Position numbers and translations under genes: made by a program. A DNA stretch of 18,048 nt from PVC group bacterium (GTDB lineage: Bacteria > Verrucomicrobiota > Kiritimatiellia > UBA8416 > PXDI01), in NCBI GenBank assembly GCA_003565095.1, contig PXDI01000313.1, forward strand, positions 1-18,048. Reading direction: 5' to 3'. The notes beneath the pieces are model-generated. The model was given only the letters and a program-made list of their open reading frames with translations, was not told the origin of the DNA and made no database searches. Below are positions 8,380-15,577 of this stretch, in pieces. Positions within the stretch are counted from its first letter, which is position 1; the number at the start of each line of letters is the position of its first letter.

Positions 8380-8940
8380 TTATTTATTAAAATTGCTCTG
8401 AGAATTACGCAATACATCCTGATGCAGGTTTCCGCCATGGGCATCCATTGTAACAACGCCCTCCAGCCCGGCCAGCTCAAGCACCCATAGCGCCTCTGCC
8501 ATGCCGAACTCGCGCAAAAAGAACACATCCTTCACCTCTGTCACGCAGCTTGCCGTCAGGGCTGCCGCCCCACCGACCAGATGCACATAAATGCAACCGT
8601 GGTTTTTGCAAGCTTCCGCGGTGGCCGCTCCCATTCCGCCCTTGCCGATAATCCCCCGGACGCCGCATTGGCCGATAATCCCGGCCATATAAGGTTCCTC
8701 GCGAATCGAAGTTGTCGGGCCGGCCGCCAGCACTTTCCACCCCCCCTGCTCTTTGACCATTACCGGGCCGCAATGAAACAAAGCCCCGTCTTTCAGGGAA
8801 ACCGGCACGGTGCCGCCCTCGCCGATAAATTTATGCAACCGGTCGCGTCCGGTAAAAACCGTGCCGCTCAACACCACGCGCTCCCCCGCGCGCAAATTCT
8901 GCACAGCGTCCTTTGTAAATGGATATTCCAGCGTTTTCAC
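8380..8940 (-). CDS. Class I fumarate hydratase, beta subunit (C-terminal domain)
   Basis: Small subunit of the two-part 4Fe-4S fumarase / tartrate dehydratase family, which hydrates fumarate to malate or acts on related dicarboxylates. From a GTG at 8940 it is 186 residues and begins with the family pattern (EYPFTKDAVQNLRAG, near 5-19). Other family blocks are LSGTVFTGRDRLHK (24-37), LFHCGPV (54-60), AAGPTTSIR (72-80) and IIGKGGMG (97-104). A longer frame to 9033 overlaps the alpha subunit and lacks family similarity; GTG 8940 has AGGA 9 bases upstream and sits 23 bases after the alpha stop. The last residues (about RNSQSNFNK) run up to an inverted repeat. Substrate (fumarate, tartrate or other) cannot be told from sequence alone. 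Confidence 0.92.
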   Translation of the reverse strand: MKTLEYPFTKDAVQNLRAGERVVLSGTVFTGRDRLHKFIGEGGTVPVSLKDGALFHCGPVMVKEQGGWKVLAAGPTTSIREEPYMAGIIGQCGVRGIIGKGGMGAATAEACKNHGCIYVHLVGGAAALTASCVTEVKDVFFLREFGMAEALWVLELAGLEGVVTMDAHGGNLHQDVLRNSQSNFNK

Positions 8941-8963
8941 TGCCGCCCATCCTGCTTTGATAA

Positions 8964-9848
8964 TTAGTAGAGCCACCGCAACCGGCCGCCTTCCGGCCCC
9001 AGCAGCATTCCCCGCCGGCGCAATGACCAGCACATATAAGATATCGCAACAAAAAAACTGGCCGGCAAACGGCTCAATGCGCCGATTTTCACTCCCAGCA
9101 CGGTTGTCGCACCGCCCAGCCCCATCGGACCGATATCCAGTCCGTTCAGCTCTTTTGTCAGTTGATCTTCAAGTTTTGCCAGAGCATGCACCGGACTCCG
9201 GTCATCCAGCCGCCGGAACAACTGCTTTTTGGCATAAGCCATACCGCTGACACGGTCGCCACCGATTCCCACCCCGATAATTCCCGGCGCACAGCCGCGC
9301 CCCTGGGCCTGCAACACCGCATCAACAACGCAACTCCGCACCCCCGCCAAATCACGCCCGGCACCCAGTTTTTCGTCAGGCAGACTGTACTGCTTACTGA
9401 CGTTTTCCGATCCGCCGCCCTTCATCATCAGCCGCACTTCAATCGTTTTACGCGCACCCTGGATAAAAATCATCTGCGGAGCGCCCGGCGCAATATTGGT
9501 TGCATACGCTGCACCGGTTACCGAATCAACCGTATTCTCGCGCAGAAACCCCATGCGGGTGGCACGTGAAACGGCATTACGTGTGGCGGCGGCCAGCGCG
9601 TTGGTATCGCAGCCGGTCGGCACCCTGAATTGGAAGATCAATGTACCGGTATCCTGGCATAATGGCAGATTTCCGCTACGCGAAACCGCCACGGTTTCAA
9701 GCATCTTATCTAAACACCACTTGGCATGCGTGCCGGATTCTTCACGTTTCAACGCCTGCTTGAGGGCGCGTTCAACATCACGCGGCAGATCAGTCGAAGT
9801 ACGCCTGATCAGCTCAAAAAGATTACGCTCGAGAAGGGCTTTGCTCAA
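8964..9848 (-). CDS. Class I fumarate hydratase, alpha subunit
   Basis: Iron-sulfur subunit of a class I fumarase (FumA N-terminal part; TtdA-like). 294 residues. The three cluster cysteines are Cys64 in LPLCQDTG, Cys186 in GRGCAPGIIGVGIGGD and Cys273 in YMCWSLRRR. The GGGSEN motif is at 144-149. The start is TTG 9848: an in-frame TAA at 9855-9857 (the stop of the small gene upstream) leaves no room for an earlier start, and AGGA lies about 10 bases before it. The beta subunit follows after 23 bases, so both halves are made from one message. It is oxygen-sensitive in known members, which fits an anaerobic or microaerobic host. Fumarate versus tartrate specificity is not resolved. Confidence 0.94.
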   Translation of the reverse strand: MSKALLERNLFELIRRTSTDLPRDVERALKQALKREESGTHAKWCLDKMLETVAVSRSGNLPLCQDTGTLIFQFRVPTGCDTNALAAATRNAVSRATRMGFLRENTVDSVTGAAYATNIAPGAPQMIFIQGARKTIEVRLMMKGGGSENVSKQYSLPDEKLGAGRDLAGVRSCVVDAVLQAQGRGCAPGIIGVGIGGDRVSGMAYAKKQLFRRLDDRSPVHALAKLEDQLTKELNGLDIGPMGLGGATTVLGVKIGALSRLPASFFVAISYMCWSLRRRGMLLGPEGGRLRWLY

Positions 9849-9854
9849 AGCAAA

Positions 9855-9995
9855 TTATTCCTTTCCCATACGCTCACAAGAAGTCTTCTGCCCTATTCCA
9901 TGGTGATAGGCCTTGCATGCTTCGCAATCGCCATGCCGCGGACATCCCGGGTAGGTGCACGGACATTCTTTCTTCTCACTAATATCATTCTGCAT
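9855..9995 (-). CDS. 46-residue Cys-rich small protein in the fumarase operon
   Basis: Short gene on the minus strand between the FAD oxidoreductase and fumarase alpha. It has an ATG at 9995, GGAG 7 bases upstream and a stop 6 bases before the fumarase TTG; its last codons form the fumarase ribosome site, so coupling is likely. The 46 residues hold six cysteines (11, 13, 18, 24, 27, 40) and three histidines (21, 31, 32), in the pattern CPCTYPGCPRHGDCEACKAY then a CxxxxG-type tail (SCERMGKE). The CxC-x4-C-x5-C-x2-C spacing suggests a small zinc or iron-sulfur binding knuckle. I recall similar short CPC...CPRHG...C proteins annotated as domains of unknown function (DUF6485-like) in anaerobes, but cannot confirm a match. 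Role unknown; metal handling for the iron-sulfur enzyme next door is only a guess. Confidence 0.8.
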   Translation of the reverse strand: MQNDISEKKECPCTYPGCPRHGDCEACKAYHHGIGQKTSCERMGKE

Positions 9996-10018
9996 TTTGT
10001 GTCTCCGTCTCCTGACGC

Positions 10019-11332
10019 CTACAACCGTGCGCCTTTTTTAATCAGCTCGGCGCGCACCTTTTTACCGTCAACCGCAGCCGGTGTCACACCATCGCGAACT
10101 GCCAGCGCCGCCCCCATTCCGGCCGCCTGGCCGAGTGAACATGCCGAAGGCATCACACGCAGACTGCTGTGCAAGGCATGGTCCACCGAAACCGGCCGGC
10201 CGCCGACCGTCAGATTGTCAACATCGGCGGCAACCACACACCCATACGGCACTTCATAAAAGTCATCCGGCGCAACAAATGCCTTTTCAGTCCCGCTGCC
10301 ATTGGGGTTATGGATATCGATCATATACCTGATCCGCGCTATCCCGTCAGCAAATTTCTGCGCCTTGTCAAACACTTCCCGTGTGGCATAGGCAATTCCC
10401 TTCACGCGGCGCGATTCACGCACACCGATGTGATGGGCCATTGAGTGCAGCATGGCATTTTCAAAACCCGTTACATATTTGCGGAAAAAGGCAATATACT
10501 CGCGCATCTGGCTGTGCCCCTCCAGCTCTGCCGCGGCCAGTTCAAGTCCGTTCACCGCATTTTTATGAATAACCCGCGTGGTATTAAAGTGGACAACATC
10601 CTCATCGTAATAGGAAAACGACAGAATATCCTCACGCGGGCTGTTGATTTCTCCGCGTTCCTTGGCGGCAAGAAACAATGTATTAAGCTCCTTCCTTTCA
10701 GGGATACGGCTGCGGTCCACTCCGCTCAATTTGAAACACAGGGTCATCGGCTGACTGTGTCCGGAGGGACCGCCCTGCTCAAACCCGCAGCCCGCCAGAG
10801 CGGCAACATCACCGTCACCGGAGCAATCCACATAAACTTTAGCGCGGGCGGCACTGTATCCGCTCTTGGAGCCCAGCACCAGCGCATCAATCATCCGCCC
10901 GCTGCGCAGCACATCGACTACCGCATGATGGTATATAACCCGCACACCGGCTTCCAGCAGCAGATCCTCTGCCGCCATTGCGGCAACATCTTTCGAAAGC
11001 ATCCGGCTGGAACCGGTATTGGCTTCAGGATCATACGGACAGCGCGTCTCAATATCCTCCGGCAGATAGCGGTGAATTCTTTCCACCCACTCGACATACA
11101 CCGGATGGTCAAGCGCCTGCTGCTTTACATGGTTCGGCATAAAGGGATGCACTTCCCCCACACTGGCCATTCCGCCCGGCAGACCGTAACGCTCCACCAG
11201 CACAACCTCCGCCCCCGCGCGCGCGGCCATGACCGCCGCCCCCAGACCGCCCGGTCCGCCACCTACCACAATTACATCCGCTTCAATTTGAAGCGGTATA
11301 TCACGACTGAATTCATATCTGACTGTATCCAT
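10019..11332 (-). CDS. FAD-dependent oxidoreductase (pfam12831-type)
   Basis: 437-residue flavoprotein. The N-terminal Rossmann motif VIVVGGGPGGLGAA spans about 20-33, followed by the Glu that binds ribose (VLVERYG, 45-51) and LPGGMAS (51-57). The C-terminal FAD motif reads DNLTVGGRPVS then SLRVMPSACSLGQAAGMGAALA-like, typical of the FAD_oxidored family that is abundant in Lentisphaerae, Planctomycetes and Verrucomicrobia. No signal peptide, so cytoplasmic. The ATG has AAGGAG 11 bases upstream and a promoter-like sequence at 11358-11386. It heads a likely operon with the Cys-rich small protein and class I fumarase, which points to oxidation of a hydroxy or unsaturated carbon compound feeding fumarate/malate; substrate is not known. 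The long open frame on the opposite strand is a shadow. Confidence 0.9.
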   Translation of the reverse strand: MDTVRYEFSRDIPLQIEADVIVVGGGPGGLGAAVMAARAGAEVVLVERYGLPGGMASVGEVHPFMPNHVKQQALDHPVYVEWVERIHRYLPEDIETRCPYDPEANTGSSRMLSKDVAAMAAEDLLLEAGVRVIYHHAVVDVLRSGRMIDALVLGSKSGYSAARAKVYVDCSGDGDVAALAGCGFEQGGPSGHSQPMTLCFKLSGVDRSRIPERKELNTLFLAAKERGEINSPREDILSFSYYDEDVVHFNTTRVIHKNAVNGLELAAAELEGHSQMREYIAFFRKYVTGFENAMLHSMAHHIGVRESRRVKGIAYATREVFDKAQKFADGIARIRYMIDIHNPNGSGTEKAFVAPDDFYEVPYGCVVAADVDNLTVGGRPVSVDHALHSSLRVMPSACSLGQAAGMGAALAVRDGVTPAAVDGKKVRAELIKKGARL

Positions 11333-11357
11333 AGCTATTCAATCTCCTTAATTCGGC

Positions 11358-11386
11358 ATTAGAACACGAACCCCCCGCCCTCGCAA
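11358..11386 (-). promoter_or_regulatory. Putative sigma70-type promoter of the FAD oxidoreductase-fumarase operon
   Basis: On the minus strand, TTGCGA (11386-11381) is separated by exactly 17 bases from TCTAAT (11363-11358), 5 of 6 matches to the -10 consensus and 4 of 6 to -35. It sits 26 bases or more before the ATG at 11332, in the divergent gap with the GH28-type gene. Confidence 0.45.
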
Positions 11387-11476
11387 GGCCAATATCAACC
11401 TAAAAACCTTCCGCTTGACGCACGCTGCTGCATCCCGCACAGTATGCTCTTTGCTAACTACGAAAAGGAGCATCTA

Positions 11477-12528
11477 TTGAAAATCTGTATTATCGAAGCC
11501 GGGGCGGTGCCCGGCAAAACCGCCAATAACTCACCGGCCATACAGTCCGCAATCGACACAGTCCACGCCGCCGGCGGCGGAACTGTCAGTATTCCGGCCG
11601 GACAAACCTTCATGACCGGCTCTGTCGAAATAAAAAGCCACGTCACCCTGCATCTTGAGCCCGGCGCAGTACTGCTGGCCTCACCCGATATTAAAGACTA
11701 CTGGGGCATCGATAAGGATGAAAACTTTAAACAGGCCGATTTTGCCCGTTACTGGATATATGCCAATAAGGCGGAAAACATCGCACTGACCGGCAGCGGC
11801 ACACTCGACGCCAACTCCCCGGCGTTCACCGCAGAACGCCTGCCGGAACGCACCGTGCCCCGTAATCCGCGGGCACAAAGCGTGGTCTTTATCGGCTGCC
11901 GCAATGTGCGCGTGCGCGATCTCACCATCCGAAATGCCCCCAGTTGGGCACTGCGCCCCGCCGGCTGCGAAGATGTGGTGATCGACGGCATTTCCATTCT
12001 CAGCGATCTCGGACTGGTAAACTCCGACGGTATTGATCCCGATTGCTCCCGCAATGTACGCATCAGCAACTGCCTGATCGAAGCCGGCGACGACGGCATC
12101 TGCCTGAAAACCCGTAAGGAATTTGCGGACGAATACGGACCTTGCGAGAATATCACTGTCACGAATTGCGTCATTCGTTCCTCTTGCGCAGCACTGCGCA
12201 TCGGCACAGAATCATTCGCCCCCATCCGTAACGCCGTTTTCAGTAACTGCATCATTCACGGCAGCCATCGCGGCATTGTGATCCGGAATTCAAACCGGCC
12301 GGCAGCGGAGAAGCCGCCGAGAAAACCCCGTGGGGATCACTTTGGGAACACGACATTCCGCCGGTTTTCATTGAACATGCCGGACATGTGATTCTGCGCA
12401 ACCTGAATGTTGAGTTTGAGGACAATCTGCCGCCGGTTTACAAATGCGCAATAGAGGCCCACTCCGTTGATAATCTGGAATGTATAAATAGCAACGTAGA
12501 AACCGGGGAAACCGCAAATGCAGATTGA
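11477..12528 (+). pseudogene. GH28-type (polygalacturonase-like) beta-helix gene, frameshifted and probably internally deleted
   Basis: The intact first part, from TTG 11477 (AAAGGAG 6 bases upstream; an ATG at 11444 is the alternative), encodes about 270 residues of a right-handed beta-helix polysaccharide hydrolase: Gly-rich PIP/PAG turn near 33-42, catalytic-type NSDGID (182-187) and GDDG (204-207). After about residue 270 (near 12285-12295) this frame gives an unlike, Pro/Arg-rich tail and stops at 12391. Family-like sequence resumes in another frame: PPVFIEHAGHVILRNLNVEF and onward, ending at TGA 12526-12528 and overlapping the next ATG by 11 bases. Members of this family are usually about 430-460 residues, while the two parts sum to about 350, so roughly 100 residues also seem missing between them. 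No signal peptide in the intact part. A sequencing error could explain the frameshift but not the missing block. Confidence 0.78.
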
Positions 12529-13141
12529 GCAGGTGGTTGTAGGGGCTTTTGAGGTTAACTGCTGGCTGGCCGGCGGATGCAATAATCAGGTCATAGTGAT
12601 TGATCCGGGTGATGATCCCGACCTGATAATCGGGGCGCTGCAGGAAAAGAACTGGAGCGTGGCGGCATATTTCATGACCCACGCGCACATGGATCATATC
12701 AATGCATTATACGCCGTGCATAAACAGCATCCGGCACCGGTTGCCATTCATGGCAGCGACCTGAAATGGGCTTTCACCCGGCAGAATACCCTGCCGCCTT
12801 TCTTTCTGCAACCGCCACAGGCACCCGCTGCCGAATTTATCGATCTCGCGGAGACAACTTCCGGCACGCATGCCGGACTTGACTGGCAGATAATCCATAC
12901 CCCCGGACATACTCCCGGAGGTGTTTGTTTTTTCTTTCCGCAGGAGAATGTGCTGTTCAGCGGTGATACGCTTTTTGCCGGCTCAGTCGGACGCACCGAC
13001 CTGCCCGGCGGTCATACACAAACACTTACCGCTTCTCTGAAAAAACTGCTTGAACTGCCCGATATTACACGCGTCTACCCAGGGCACGGCCCGTCCACCA
13101 ATCTTGCCAATGAAAAACGCCGCAATCCGTTTCTTGCATAA
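12518..13141 (+). CDS. MBL-fold metallo-hydrolase (glyoxalase II-like)
   Basis: 207-residue metallo-beta-lactamase-fold hydrolase. The metal motif THAHMDH is at 54-60, with the other ligands His131 (TPGHTPGG), Asp150 (FSGDTLF) and His190 (YPGHGPST), the set expected for a two-metal site. The short length and absence of the C-terminal glutathione-binding domain point to the YcbL/GloB-like small hydrolases rather than true glyoxalase II; thioester or similar hydrolysis is inferred. The ATG overlaps the stop of the broken GH28-type gene by 11 bases, with GGGGAA upstream, so it was translated by coupling to that gene. It ends at 13141 before a repeat-bearing gap. No link to polysaccharide breakdown is evident beyond location. 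Confidence 0.92.
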   Translation: MQIEQVVVGAFEVNCWLAGGCNNQVIVIDPGDDPDLIIGALQEKNWSVAAYFMTHAHMDHINALYAVHKQHPAPVAIHGSDLKWAFTRQNTLPPFFLQPPQAPAAEFIDLAETTSGTHAGLDWQIIHTPGHTPGGVCFFFPQENVLFSGDTLFAGSVGRTDLPGGHTQTLTASLKKLLELPDITRVYPGHGPSTNLANEKRRNPFLA

Positions 13142-13218
13142 TAACTGTATTTTCTGCCATATTATCTGACAGCACAGTCCATAATTTATAAAAACGTCAA
13201 AAAACGGCATGAAAGAGA

Positions 13219-13350
13219 GTGTGTGGGTTTGTGAGTGTGTGAGAGTGTTTTAATGAGCGTAGTGAAAAAGTTTAGTGAATCTAATGCCATCAGTTCAGAT
13301 AAAATGGAGGGCGAGTACGGCACCACTCCCATACTCCCACACCCACATAC
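13219..13350. repeat. GT/CA-rich imperfect inverted repeat
   Basis: Left arm 13219-13243 (GTGTGTGGGTTTGTGAGTGT then GTGAG) is complementary to 13326-13350 at 20 of 25 positions; two of the five mismatches are G-T wobbles. The interior of 82 bases is not coding. The arms resemble in composition the arms at 3521-3582. CATGAA occurs just outside both arms (13208-13213 and 13352-13357), but the arms do not begin at it, so I do not call a target duplication. Confidence 0.6.
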
Positions 13351-13405
13351 ACATGAATGATTTATGGAGCGACGATAAGCCCTGCGACTGGGGCATAATT
13401 ATTGA

Positions 13406-13417
13406 CAGGACGTCCTG
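13406..13417. promoter_or_regulatory. 12-bp perfect palindrome upstream of the 149-residue gene
   Basis: CAGGACGTCCTG is self-complementary over all 12 bases and sits 17 bases before the ATG at 13435, beside a TTGACA string (13402-13407). Position suits an operator or a leader hairpin; no -10 box is found at the right distance, so the role is open. Confidence 0.35.
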
Positions 13418-13434
13418 ACAGACAGGAGATTGCC

Positions 13435-13884
13435 ATGAATGAAGAACCGCTGTTTGAAATAGGTGCCGATGGTGTGGATGCCGCAGAGGTGGTCCGTGCC
13501 ATCCATGAAAGAGTCGCCCGCAAGCGCGCCGAAGGTGTTTACAATGACATCCGGATCGCACAGGCCGAGAAAAACAATCTGGATTATCTGCAAAACGAGG
13601 AGACGCTGGCCGATCTCTATCTTGAAACTCTGCGCGATGCTGTTTATATCGATATTAATGACTTCGCCATCCATGAGCAGCGCCGGATTGCGGCACCCAT
13701 GCTGGTCGGACTGAAGAAGACCATTTGGAAACTGCTGAAGTTTTACACCTATCGCCTCTGGTCCCAGCAGAATCAGGTCAACGGACTGCTGCTTTCAGCC
13801 ATAGAAAACATGGAGCAGCGCTATCGCCGCAAAATCAGCGAGCTGGAAAAAAAAGTAGCCGAGCTGGAAAAAAAGAATGGCTAA
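13435..13884 (+). CDS. Helical protein with C-terminal coiled coil, paired with a GT4 glycosyltransferase
   Basis: 149 residues, start ATG 13435 with AGGAG 6 bases upstream; an in-frame TTG at 13402 lacks a ribosome site. Visible parts: an acidic N-terminus with AAEVVRAIHERVARKRAEGVY (16-36, alpha-helical), a segment KKTIWKLLKFYTYRLWSQQN (94-113) that is aromatic and basic and could lie on the membrane surface, and a C-terminal coiled coil from about 120 to 148 (EKKVAELEKK repeats). The KLLKFY-x6-QQNxxN pattern is one I recall as an N-terminal segment attached to surface-polysaccharide glycosyltransferases and methyltransferases. Here it is a separate protein overlapping the glycosyltransferase by 8 bases, so it may recruit or scaffold that enzyme. 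Function is not established. Confidence 0.85.
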   Translation: MNEEPLFEIGADGVDAAEVVRAIHERVARKRAEGVYNDIRIAQAEKNNLDYLQNEETLADLYLETLRDAVYIDINDFAIHEQRRIAAPMLVGLKKTIWKLLKFYTYRLWSQQNQVNGLLLSAIENMEQRYRRKISELEKKVAELEKKNG

Positions 13885-15058
13885 AGTCAAAAAGGTTGCG
13901 TTTGTTGCACCGCGGCTGGCGGAGGGACAGGCTGCCGGCGGCGCGGAAACACTGCTCTTCAATCTTGCACGCCGGACTGCCGCGGAAGGTCTTGACGTTA
14001 CGTTTCTAACCACCTGCGCGGTTGATCATTTTACATGGAAAAACGAGCGCCCGGCCGGCAGCAGCCGGCGCGATGGACTAAATGTGCAATGCTTTCCGGT
14101 CAATGAAGACCGTCGGCTTGAACGCTTTAGCGAAATACAGGCCCGTATCAGCCGCGGTGTCCATGTTTCCGCGGAAGAGGAAGCCTTCTGGCTTGAACAT
14201 AATGTCAACAGCCGGGAGCTGCTGGCACACCTGCAAAACGCCGGCGAACAATATGACCGCATCATTCTCGGCCCCTATTTGTTCGGTCTGATTTATCACG
14301 CCGCGCTGATCCATCCAAAAAAATCATTACTCGTGCCATGTCTGCACGATGAACCTTTCGCCTACCTGCCGTCTTTCAGCAGCCTCTTCAACACTGTCCG
14401 CGGCTGCCTGTTCAACACTGAACCGGAACGCGATCTTGCAGAACAGCTTTATGACCTTCCGGAAGGTAATCCGGTAGTCGGCATGGGAATTGAAGATGTG
14501 GACAGCTCCGGTATCGACAGCATCCGCGGCAGACTCGGGCACACCGCACCATACGTGCTTTATTGCGGGCGCCGTGAACAAATGAAAGGCACTCCGCTGC
14601 TGCTGGATTATGTTAATCTCTTCCGCTTAAGAACCGGGCAGGATATCCGTCTGGTGCTGACCGGCTCCGGACCGGTTAATCCACCACCGGAATTGCTGCC
14701 CTATGTGACCGATCTAGGATTTGTTGCGGAAGCCGACAAACGCGCAGTTATGGAAGGCGCGCTGGCGTTTATCCATCCGTCACTCCATGAAAGCCTTAGC
14801 ATCGTTCTGCTGGAGAGCTGGCTGGCAGAAACTCCGGCACTGGTGCATTCCGGCGGGCGGGTCCTGCGTCACCAATGCCTGCGTGCCAATGGCGGAATGT
14901 GGTTCGGCAGTTATCCGGAATTTGAAGAGTCCCTGCTGGTTCTGGCAGGACAACCGCAACTGCGTAATACAATGGGCAAATCAGGACGGGAATATGTGCT
15001 GCGGGAGTATTCGTGGCAGACAGTAATGCAGCGCCTGTTAGATGCTCTGGAGAAATAG
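13877..15058 (+). CDS. Glycosyltransferase, GT4 family
   Basis: 393-residue retaining GT-B transferase. The N-terminal domain has the Gly-rich GQAAGGAETLLFNLARR (17-33) near the acceptor site. The C-terminal domain has YVLYCGRREQMKGTPLL (226-242), LTGSGP (261-266) and the donor-binding EX7E motif at Glu305 and Glu313 (HESLSIVLLES). The middle (about 75-115) is variable, with no family match I recognise. There are no membrane helices; it probably works at the inner face on a nucleotide sugar. The start overlaps the 149-residue helical gene by eight bases, and the stop is one base from the convergent zinc-ribbon gene. Donor and acceptor are unknown; a role in surface glycan or lipid glycosylation is inferred from the partner protein. 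Confidence 0.9.
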   Translation: MAKVKKVAFVAPRLAEGQAAGGAETLLFNLARRTAAEGLDVTFLTTCAVDHFTWKNERPAGSSRRDGLNVQCFPVNEDRRLERFSEIQARISRGVHVSAEEEAFWLEHNVNSRELLAHLQNAGEQYDRIILGPYLFGLIYHAALIHPKKSLLVPCLHDEPFAYLPSFSSLFNTVRGCLFNTEPERDLAEQLYDLPEGNPVVGMGIEDVDSSGIDSIRGRLGHTAPYVLYCGRREQMKGTPLLLDYVNLFRLRTGQDIRLVLTGSGPVNPPPELLPYVTDLGFVAEADKRAVMEGALAFIHPSLHESLSIVLLESWLAETPALVHSGGRVLRHQCLRANGGMWFGSYPEFEESLLVLAGQPQLRNTMGKSGREYVLREYSWQTVMQRLLDALEK

Positions 15059-15059
15059 C

Positions 15060-15560
15060 TCAGGAATTCCTGCCGTTGCCGGCAGTTTTGTCCTTTTCCG
15101 GTTCAGCCGGGGGCGGCGCGCTTTCTTCAGCCTTAATCGCCGCATCCATAATAACATCCAAGGCGGCGTTCACCGTTTTCATGGCAGACTGAATCTCGTC
15201 TACCTTCTCGGTAATCCGGCCGAAACGGTACATGTTTTCAGAACGCAGCTTTTCAAGAGTCTCGCGACGCTCGTAAACACTTTCCAGCTCCGATTCCAGC
15301 TCCGCAATCCGCGCCTCCGACTGAGCAATGATGCGGCGCAGATTTAAAATACGGATTTCCTTGTCTTCCTCGGAATCGTCAAGATCACTGATATCCATCC
15401 CGGACGGAATGGGAACCTCAACCGGATTACCGCAATCCGTGCAGGGAATAGCCAAACCGGCACCGCGGTAATCAATAGCCAGACTTTTTCCGCAATGCGG
15501 ACAGTCAAAAACTATATCAGTATCTTTTATATCGGTGTTTTCATCGGGCAGATCAGTCAT
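15060..15560 (-). CDS. Zinc-ribbon and coiled-coil protein, function unknown
   Basis: 166 residues. A single zinc ribbon is formed by Cys20-x2-Cys23 (FDCPHCGKSL) and Cys40-x2-Cys43 (PCTDCGNPVEV), followed by an acidic linker (53-66, DDSEEDKE), a coiled coil from about 68 to 112 and a Pro/Lys-rich tail. Two starts are possible: ATG 15560, with strong GGAGG five bases upstream, and ATG 15578, which overlaps the rpmB stop as ATGA. I chose 15560. The gene follows rpmB on the same strand, so it is likely translated with the ribosomal protein. I do not recognise a named family; the ribbon resembles small domains seen on ribosome- or RNA-linked factors, but that is weak. It converges on the glycosyltransferase with a one-base gap. 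Confidence 0.82.
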   Translation of the reverse strand: MTDLPDENTDIKDTDIVFDCPHCGKSLAIDYRGAGLAIPCTDCGNPVEVPIPSGMDISDLDDSEEDKEIRILNLRRIIAQSEARIAELESELESVYERRETLEKLRSENMYRFGRITEKVDEIQSAMKTVNAALDVIMDAAIKAEESAPPPAEPEKDKTAGNGRNS

Positions 15561-15577
15561 GTCCGCCTCCAGCTTCA

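Noticed and set aside
8941..9033. Longer fumarase beta start at 9033
   Set aside because: It would overlap the alpha subunit by about 70 bases, and the added residues lack family similarity; GTG 8940 has a ribosome site.
10445..11362. 305-residue open frame on the plus strand
   Set aside because: It is fully antisense to the FAD oxidoreductase, has an Arg/His/Gln-rich shadow composition, no ribosome site and no family motif.
11413..11450. TTGACG then TATGCT as a promoter for the GH28-type gene
   Set aside because: Spacing is about 22 bases, too long for a sigma70-type promoter.
13208..13357. CATGAA on both sides of the GT/CA inverted repeat as a target duplication
   Set aside because: Only six bases, and the repeat arms do not begin at it, so chance is a good explanation.
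13402..13434. TTGACA at 13402-13407 as a -35 box, and a TTG start for the 149-residue gene
   Set aside because: No -10 box lies 16-19 bases downstream, and the ATG at 13435 has the proper AGGAG.
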